Below are positions 7,309 through 11,245 of a stretch of DNA of 11,245 nt, one piece after another. The translations under genes were made by a program, and so were the position numbers. This DNA is from Anaerolineales bacterium UBA4823 (GTDB taxonomy: Bacteria > Chloroflexota > Anaerolineae > Anaerolineales > UBA4823). The stretch is from the NCBI GenBank assembly GCA_002402275.1, contig DHFN01000048.1, positions 1-11,245 on the forward strand, in the 5' to 3' direction. A model generated the notes under the pieces. The model searched no databases. It saw only the letters and a program-made list of their open reading frames with translations, and was not told the origin of the DNA. Numbering within the stretch: position 1 is the stretch's first letter; each line of letters begins with the position of its first letter.

Positions 7309-8238
7309 CTATCCTCCAAAATTACGGCATAATTCTAAGATTTGATTCAATTCATCGGGTAAAGGGGCTTCGAAATTGCGGGGAATTTTATCACCGGGTA
7401 GGCGGATGGATAAATGGGCAGCATGTAAGAACTGGCGCTTTATCGGTAAACTAGGGATTTTCTTTCCATAAATTGTATCGCCTACCACTGGGCAACCGAT
7501 AAATTTTAAATGCAGCCGAATCTGATGGGTCCGCCCAGTAATAGGGTGAACTTCGAGCAAAGTGTGCTGAGGAAATGATTCGATCACTTTATACTCACTT
7601 TGGGCGAGGCGTCCTTTTGCTGGTAGCACAACCGCCATTTGTTTCCTTTGTTGAGAGGATCGCCCAATCGCGGCTTCGATCCGTCCGCTGGGGCTGGGTG
7701 GTTTTCCATCCACCAATGTGAGATAAATTTTGCAAGCTTGGTGAGTACGAAACTGTTCTTGAAGCCAGCGATGGGCGGTTTCATTCTTCGCCAGGAGGAT
7801 GATCCCTGAGGTGTCCTTGTCCAAACGATGCACTACTCCTGGACGTTGTTCTCCTCCTATTCCATGAATTTGGGGGGCGTGGGCTAAAACTGCCTGCACC
7901 AATGTGCCGTGCTGATGTCCGGCTGCTGGATGAACGACCATTCCAGCTGGCTTATTGACCACGATGAGATTCTCATCTTCATAAAGGATATCTAGAGGGA
8001 TCGATTCGGGTTGAAGTTGGGTGGGTTGGGGGGGTGGAATAATGGCTTTGATGACGTCCCCGGGTTGAAGAATCTCACCCGGTTTAAATGTTGGTTTACC
8101 GTTTTTGAATATAAAACCTTCTTTGATTAAATCCTGCCAACGGGTACGAGAGAGATTGGGATACTGCGTGGCTAAAATTTTATCTAAGCGTTCTGATGAA
8201 TTCCCATTACAGATAAAATTAATTTCTTGCTCTGGCAC
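7309..8238 (-). CDS. rluD: RluA/RluD-family 23S rRNA pseudouridine synthase
   Basis: From the chosen start the protein has 309 residues, normal for RluD. An S4 RNA-binding domain (about 15-65, SSERLDKILATQYPNLSRTRW) precedes the catalytic domain, with LYEDENLIVVNKPAGMVVHP (85-104), the catalytic motif HRLDKDTSGI (137-146; Asp140) and GRTHQIRLHLKFIGCPVVGD (235-254). RluD converts uridines in helix 69 of 23S rRNA to pseudouridine; RluA-family paralogues differ in target, so the exact site is inferred. The frame is open to an ATG at 8322, which would overlap lspA by 83 bp with a Pro/Lys-rich, non-family extension. GTG 8238 lies 1 nt after the lspA stop and has CCAGGA 8 nt upstream, so I chose it. 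lspA-rluD is a common bacterial pair. Confidence 0.9.
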   Translation of the reverse strand: MPEQEINFICNGNSSERLDKILATQYPNLSRTRWQDLIKEGFIFKNGKPTFKPGEILQPGDVIKAIIPPPQPTQLQPESIPLDILYEDENLIVVNKPAGMVVHPAAGHQHGTLVQAVLAHAPQIHGIGGEQRPGVVHRLDKDTSGIILLAKNETAHRWLQEQFRTHQACKIYLTLVDGKPPSPSGRIEAAIGRSSQQRKQMAVVLPAKGRLAQSEYKVIESFPQHTLLEVHPITGRTHQIRLHLKFIGCPVVGDTIYGKKIPSLPIKRQFLHAAHLSIRLPGDKIPRNFEAPLPDELNQILELCRNFGG

Positions 8239-8239
8239 C

Positions 8240-8788
8240 TTATTTTTCCTGGAGAGGGGTTTCGGAATGGTCGGAGGGATTGGAAGTTTCATTTTCGCTG
8301 GGTTGAGTTTGTTTTTGTTCATGCCAGTCAGTCAACCAAACCCCTAATAACAATAATACGACCCCGATCGTTATGCTTGAATCGGCGATATTAAAAACGG
8401 GGAAGGATCCTACTGAGATGAAATCGGTTACATAACCTTGGCTAAGCCGGTCGATCAAATTTCCGAGTGCTCCACCCAATTGTAATCCGAGCGCTAACCG
8501 GAGAAATTTATCCTGCCTTGGAATTTGAGGAAAATAAAGAATGATCACTATTGCTACAATCAGAGCCAGAATTGTAAAGATTCCTCCGAACTCTTGCAAT
8601 ATGCCAAAGGCAGCCCCAGAATTTTTCCAATGCACCACTCGGATGTAAGGGGTCAAGGATGCAATCGGTGACCAAATTTCGCCGAGTTGTAAACGAGTGC
8701 GCACTAATTCTTTCGTCCATTGATCTAATCCAACCACCGCTGCGGTTAAAATGAACAGGGAAGTGTAATCCCGGAAATATTTTTTCAA
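8240..8788 (-). CDS. lspA: Lipoprotein signal peptidase (signal peptidase II)
   Basis: An inner-membrane aspartyl protease that removes the signal peptide of diacylglyceryl-modified prolipoproteins, cutting before the lipobox Cys. The 182-residue protein has four TM segments (about 10-25, 68-86, 95-112 and 138-154). Its LspA motifs are LDQWTKELV (21-29), WKNSGAAFGIL (54-64), GGALGNLIDRLSQGYVTDFI (105-124, with catalytic Asp122) and FNIADSSI (132-139, catalytic Asp136). The polar tail (155-182) is longer than in many relatives. The start is TTG, with GGAG at 7 nt spacing in a TTTGGAGATTCAAATTG context; no closer ATG exists. A possible -10 (TACAAT, minus strand, 8825-8820) lies upstream without a clear -35. 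It is divergent from two lipoprotein genes, whose products are plausible substrates. Confidence 0.94.
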   Translation of the reverse strand: MKKYFRDYTSLFILTAAVVGLDQWTKELVRTRLQLGEIWSPIASLTPYIRVVHWKNSGAAFGILQEFGGIFTILALIVAIVIILYFPQIPRQDKFLRLALGLQLGGALGNLIDRLSQGYVTDFISVGSFPVFNIADSSITIGVVLLLLGVWLTDWHEQKQTQPSENETSNPSDHSETPLQEK

Positions 8789-8850
8789 TTTGAATCTCCA
8801 AATATCTATATCAATTTCGATTGTACCTCAAGTCAAATTTAATGAGGGAA

Positions 8851-8862
8851 GGTTTTAAAACC
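8851..8862. promoter_or_regulatory. 12-bp palindrome between divergent promoters
   Basis: GGTTTTAAAACC is a perfect palindrome, centred about 34 bp upstream of the -35 box of the plus-strand promoter at 8890. A further GGTTT at 8875-8879 repeats one half. The position suits an activator or divergent operator, but AT-rich 12-mers arise by chance and the second unit upstream of 10503 has no matching site. The call is tentative. Confidence 0.25.
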
Positions 8863-8889
8863 AATATCATAACTGGTTTCATTCTAACC

Positions 8890-8918
8890 TTGCCAAAATT
8901 TAATCTTATTGATAAAAT
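8890..8918 (+). promoter_or_regulatory. Sigma-70-type promoter of first binding-protein gene
   Basis: TTGCCA (8890-8895), 17 nt, TAAAAT (8913-8918): each box matches the consensus in five of six positions at ideal spacing. The same two boxes with the same spacing stand before the second copy of the gene (10503-10531), while the sequence between them has diverged more. Transcription would start near 8925, leaving a leader of about 190 nt. Confidence 0.72.
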
Positions 8919-8924
8919 CCGTGT

Positions 8925-9115
8925 TCAAAGTGCCGATTTTATATTCATCTTTGTCGGGGGGTGTATCATGCACGGAGTAAGATAAATCCAGGAATTTTAT
9001 TAATTTAAATTGGCACAAAAATCTGGAAGGAGGTGGCTGTAAAAAATTGACACCCAACAGAGCGAACCAGGTAATCATTAATAAACAAACAAATTTATTT
9101 TGGAGGAGTTTGAAG
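8925..9115 (+). promoter_or_regulatory. Long conserved 5' leader of first binding-protein gene
   Basis: This stretch is about 190 nt and aligns with the leader at 10538-10724. Best-kept blocks are GGAAGGAGGTGGC (9025-9037), TTGACAC (9047-9053) and TTTATTTTGGAGGAGT just before the start. The first block is a full anti-Shine-Dalgarno complement but sits 79 nt upstream of the ATG with no well-placed start codon. The true ribosome binding site is GGAGGAG at 9102-9108. No known riboswitch class was recognised. With the promoter and the 8789-8889 spacer it makes up the 327-bp gap after lspA. Confidence 0.5.
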
Positions 9116-10354
9116 ATGTCAAAAAAAATGTTGTTAGTCACAACACTGGTCATCGTCGCTAGCCTGATATTAGGTGCCTGTGCAAGCCAACCGACCGCTG
9201 CGCCGGCGACGGAAGCCCCTATGGCGACCGAAGCACCGGTTGCAACAGAAGCCCCGGTCGCCACTGAAGCTCCAGCAGCGACTGAAGCAGCAGCGGGAAC
9301 GTTGAAGATCGCCCTCTTAGCTCCCTTGAGTGGTGCGGTTCCAACCTTTGGAACGTCTGCTCGTAATGCTGCAATGTTGGCGATCAAGGAATGGAACGAG
9401 AAGGGTGGCGTATTAGGTAGACAGGTTGAGATGATTGTGGAAGACTCCCAATGTGAAGCTGACCCAGCGGTGAATGCCATGAATAAGGTCATTGATCAGG
9501 ATGGGGTCAAATTCGTTGTGGGAGAGATGTGCTCAAAAGCTTCTATTCCAATGTCCGAGATTGCTGAACAAAAGCATATCGTTCAGATCAGCATGGGCGC
9601 GACCAATGCTCAGTTGACCTTGAATCCTGATGGAAGTACCAAGCAGTATGTCTTCCGAGCTTGCTTCATTGACCCCTTCCAGGGTACAGTCGGAGCGAAA
9701 TTTGTCCTTAATAACTTGAAAGCTACCAAGGCATTCATTTTATATGATCAAGGGAATGACTATGTGCGTGGGTTAGCCGAAGCTTTTGAAAAAGCCTTCA
9801 CCGAAGGAGGTGGACAAGTGGTGGGCAAAGAGACCTATACTTCACAAGACACCGATTTCTCGGCAATTCTTGCCAAAGTGGCTGAAGCCCAACCCGACAT
9901 CGTTTATTTACCAGATTATTACAATATCGTTAACCTAGTAACCGCCCAGGCGAAAGAAAAAGGAATCACCGCTCCGTTTGTAGGTGGAGATGGTTGGGAT
10001 TCAGCTGACCTAGATAAGACTGCTGCGGATGGTGGCTACTTTACTAACCACTATTCGCCAGATGACACCCGACCGATCGTTCAGGAATGGGTCAAGAATT
10101 ACCAAACTGCCTATGGTTACGTACCGGATGCACAAGGTACTCTTACTTATGATGCAACCAATATGTTATTAGCTGCTATTCAGAATGCCGGGGTAGATGA
10201 TCCTGATAAGGTAAAAGATGCTTTAGCTGTAATTAAATGGGAAGGTGTCACGGGTACACTTACCTTTGACCAGTTCCATAACCCAATTAAGTCTGCGGCT
10301 ATTCTGCAGGTAAAAGATGGCAAAGTTATCTATTTAGACACTGTTGCCCCATAA
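9116..10354 (+). CDS. ABC transporter substrate-binding lipoprotein, LivJ/LivK type
   Basis: The 412-residue product is an extracytoplasmic solute-binding lipoprotein of the branched-chain amino acid family (periplasmic-binding-protein type 6). The signal peptide MSKKMLLVTTLVIVASLILGAC ends in lipobox LGAC (Cys22). A tether of Ala-Thr-Glu-Ala-Pro repeats follows (about 23-60), then the two-lobed domain from GTLKIALLAPLSG (61-73). Family marks include WNEKGGVLGRQVEMIVEDSQC (93-113), GEMCSKASIPMSEI (136-149, Ser140 at the LivJ Ser79 position) and QISMGATNAQL (157-167, ligand loop). Cys113 and Cys139 match the LivJ disulfide pair. The ligand is probably an amino acid or related small molecule. 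The frame is open back to TTG 9047, but GGAGGAG 7 nt before ATG 9116 and the signal peptide fix the start. Permease and ATPase genes are not in view. Confidence 0.93.
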   Translation: MSKKMLLVTTLVIVASLILGACASQPTAAPATEAPMATEAPVATEAPVATEAPAATEAAAGTLKIALLAPLSGAVPTFGTSARNAAMLAIKEWNEKGGVLGRQVEMIVEDSQCEADPAVNAMNKVIDQDGVKFVVGEMCSKASIPMSEIAEQKHIVQISMGATNAQLTLNPDGSTKQYVFRACFIDPFQGTVGAKFVLNNLKATKAFILYDQGNDYVRGLAEAFEKAFTEGGGQVVGKETYTSQDTDFSAILAKVAEAQPDIVYLPDYYNIVNLVTAQAKEKGITAPFVGGDGWDSADLDKTAADGGYFTNHYSPDDTRPIVQEWVKNYQTAYGYVPDAQGTLTYDATNMLLAAIQNAGVDDPDKVKDALAVIKWEGVTGTLTFDQFHNPIKSAAILQVKDGKVIYLDTVAP

Positions 10355-10373
10355 GCACTTGAAATTCTCAAAA

Positions 10374-10402
10374 GGGAGCGAGTTTATTCGCTCCCTTTCT
10401 TT
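10374..10402 (+). terminator. Intrinsic terminator after first binding-protein gene
   Basis: A perfect 8-bp stem GGGAGCGA (10374-10381) / TCGCTCCC (10388-10395) with a 6-nt loop is followed by TTTCTTT. Flanking AAA and TTT can add three more pairs. It lies 20 nt after the stop codon, so most transcription of the first unit should end here and the second unit relies on its own promoter. Confidence 0.9.
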
Positions 10403-10417
10403 AATTACTAAGAATGC

Positions 10418-10450
10418 TAATTTAGTCGAGTGATAAACTAGACTAAATTA
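10418..10450. promoter_or_regulatory. 10-bp inverted repeat upstream of second binding-protein promoter
   Basis: TAATTTAGTC (10418-10427) and GACTAAATTA (10441-10450) are perfect inverted repeats across 13 nt. Inside, AGT and ACT can pair after one mismatch, leaving a 5-nt loop. No T-run follows, and a full terminator stands just upstream, so an operator about 50 bp ahead of the -35 box is more likely than a second terminator. The corresponding stretch before the first unit lacks it. The rest of the 370-bp gap 10355-10724 holds the terminator, promoter and leader listed here. Confidence 0.45.
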
Positions 10451-10502
10451 TGGTTGATTATCGGGCGCGATATTTGCTGTTAATGTCTGTATTTACTTGA
10501 CC

Positions 10503-10531
10503 TTGCCAAATCAAACCCTTATTGATAAAAT
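10503..10531 (+). promoter_or_regulatory. Sigma-70-type promoter of second binding-protein gene
   Basis: TTGCCA (10503-10508), 17 nt, TAAAAT (10526-10531), the same boxes and spacing as at 8890-8918. CCTTGCCAAA before and CTTATTGATAAAAT at the -10 side are identical between units. Conservation in the duplicate supports function. Confidence 0.72.
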
Positions 10532-10537
10532 ATCCAC

Positions 10538-10724
10538 TTAAATGCACCTTTATCAATATGGAAGAAAAAGGAAGGCATTTTGTGTGCATAAATAAAAATC
10601 GAGAATTTAGTTAATTGATTTGACACAAAAGTGAGGAAGGAGGTGGCGGTTAAGCAATTGACACTCAATAAGTCAGCCCGACTACACACTAATAAAAAAA
10701 TTTTTATTTTGGAGGAGTATGAAG
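10538..10724 (+). promoter_or_regulatory. Long conserved 5' leader of second binding-protein gene
   Basis: About 187 nt, homologous to 8925-9115. GGAAGGAGGTGGC recurs at 10635-10647, 78 nt before the ATG, and TTGACAC at 10658-10664. The ribosome binding site GGAGGAG is at 10711-10717. The reading frame from TTG 10658 is out of frame with the gene (it stops just after the gene's start), unlike in the first unit, so an N-terminal extension is not conserved. Confidence 0.5.
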
Positions 10725-11245
10725 ATGTCTAAGAAAATGTTGTTAGTTACGACACTGGTCATTGTTGCCAGCTTAGTATTAGGTGCCTGTGCCAGCCAAC
10801 CGACTGCTGCACCAGCGACAGAAGCCCCTGTGGCGACTGAAGCTCCAGTAGTGACCGAAGCTCCTGCGGCGACTGAAGCGCCAGCCGCTACGGAAGCAGC
10901 TGCGGGAACGTTGAAGATCGCAGTCTTAGCTCCCTTGAGCGGTTCAGTTCCAACCTTTGGCATTTCTGTTAAGAATGGTGCATCCTTGGCGATCAAGGAA
11001 TGGAATGATAAGGGCGGCGTTTTAGGGATGCAGGTTGAGGCGATTGTGGAAGACAGCCAATGTGAAGCTGACCCAGCCGTAAATGCTGCCAATAAGGTCA
11101 TTGATCAGGATGGCGTCAAATATATCGTTGGGGAAGTTTGTTCTAAAGCCTCAATCCCAGTTTCTGAAATCACCGAGCAAAAGCATGTGGTTCAAATTAG
11201 TCCTACCTCGACCAATGCGCAGTTAACCTTGAATGCCGATGGCAG
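10725..11245 (+). CDS. Second LivJ/LivK-type binding lipoprotein (3' end outside window)
   Basis: A tandem paralogue of the gene at 9116; only about 173 residues are in view. It has the same signal peptide with lipobox LGAC (Cys22), the same number of Ala-Thr-Glu-Ala-Pro units, and TLKIAVLAPLSGSVPTFG. The family Cys pair is kept in SQCEADPAVN and GEVCSKASIPVSEI. By eye about 25 of 173 residues differ from the first copy. The ligand loop reads QISPTSTNAQL against QISMGATNAQL, so binding preference may differ. ATG 10719 also lies in frame, but only 1 nt after GGAGGAG; ATG 10725, at 7 nt, matches the first copy and was chosen. The frame is open to the window edge, with no sign of decay. Confidence 0.92.
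   Translation, partial: MSKKMLLVTTLVIVASLVLGACASQPTAAPATEAPVATEAPVVTEAPAATEAPAATEAAAGTLKIAVLAPLSGSVPTFGISVKNGASLAIKEWNDKGGVLGMQVEAIVEDSQCEADPAVNAANKVIDQDGVKYIVGEVCSKASIPVSEITEQKHVVQISPTSTNAQLTLNADG

Noticed and set aside
9047..9076. TTGACA in the leader as a second promoter
   Set aside because: At 17 or 18 nt the -10 position reads GGTAAT or GTAATC in the first unit, and no better in the second, while the upstream promoter has two good boxes in both.
9047..9115. N-terminal extension of 23 residues on the first binding protein from TTG 9047
   Set aside because: It would bury the lipoprotein signal peptide, skips the strong GGAGGAG site before ATG 9116, and is out of frame in the second copy.
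6109..9125. Shared string TGAAGATGTCA between the intergenic direct repeat and the start of the binding-protein gene
   Set aside because: An 11-nt match that includes a start-codon context is likely chance; flanking bases do not align.
8884..9492. Long minus-strand ORF of about 200 codons opposite the first binding-protein gene, with a matching one at 10682-11101 opposite the second
   Set aside because: Both are antisense shadows of paralogous genes. Their Ala/Ser/Val repeats are just the reverse reading of the Ala-Thr-Glu-Ala-Pro linker, so their similarity reflects the duplication, and neither has a ribosome binding site.

Overview
The window reads as chromosomal DNA of a Gram-negative-like or monoderm bacterium, most likely a Chloroflexota member of the Anaerolineae type. 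This is inferred, not proven. The clues are lipoproteins with Ala-Thr-Glu-Ala-Pro linkers, a multi-TM/GAF regulator with a YRKQRVAIE-type C-terminus, a two-TM protein with a Thr/Pro linker and an Ig-like domain, and interspersed repeats of the 'GTCATTTCGA..GAGCG' family. No phage, plasmid, transposase, CRISPR, tRNA or rRNA sequence was seen.

Positions 1-144 hold degenerate interspersed repeats. From 145 to 5922 six minus-strand genes run tightly packed. In transcription order they are a trimeric-type purine nucleoside phosphorylase, a two-TM protein with an external Ig-like domain, a GNAT acetyltransferase, a polytopic membrane-GAF-HTH regulator, a three-S1-domain RNA-binding protein, and a ComEA-like DNA-binding protein. 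Gaps are under 60 bp, and the regulator and S1 genes overlap by 38 bp. A 342-bp gap (5923-6264) has a possible -10 box for the phosphorylase and a cluster of repeats. A second minus-strand group, lspA-rluD-ltaE (8788 to 6265), is spaced by 1 and 3 nt. It encodes signal peptidase II, a large-subunit pseudouridine synthase and a low-specificity threonine aldolase.

Divergent from lspA, on the plus strand, are two tandem paralogous units. Each has the same promoter (TTGCCA, 17 nt, TAAAAT), a leader of about 190 nt with a conserved AAGGAGGTGGC block, a GGAGGAG ribosome binding site, and a gene for a LivJ/LivK-type (branched-chain amino acid family) binding lipoprotein. The first is complete and ends at a clear intrinsic terminator; the second runs off the window. 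The two proteins are nearly identical in signal peptide and linker but differ in the loop expected to touch the ligand. LspA, encoded next to them, is the enzyme that would process their lipoprotein signal peptides.

Several starts were chosen from ribosome binding sites and differ from the longest ORF: S1 protein at ATG 1684, RluD at GTG 8238, the binding proteins at ATG 9116 and ATG 10725. LspA uses TTG at 8788. The most unusual items are the membrane regulator with a DNA-binding-like C-terminus in place of a kinase, and the duplicated leader of the binding-protein genes. I found no wholly new multi-gene system; most genes are ordinary housekeeping or transport genes.
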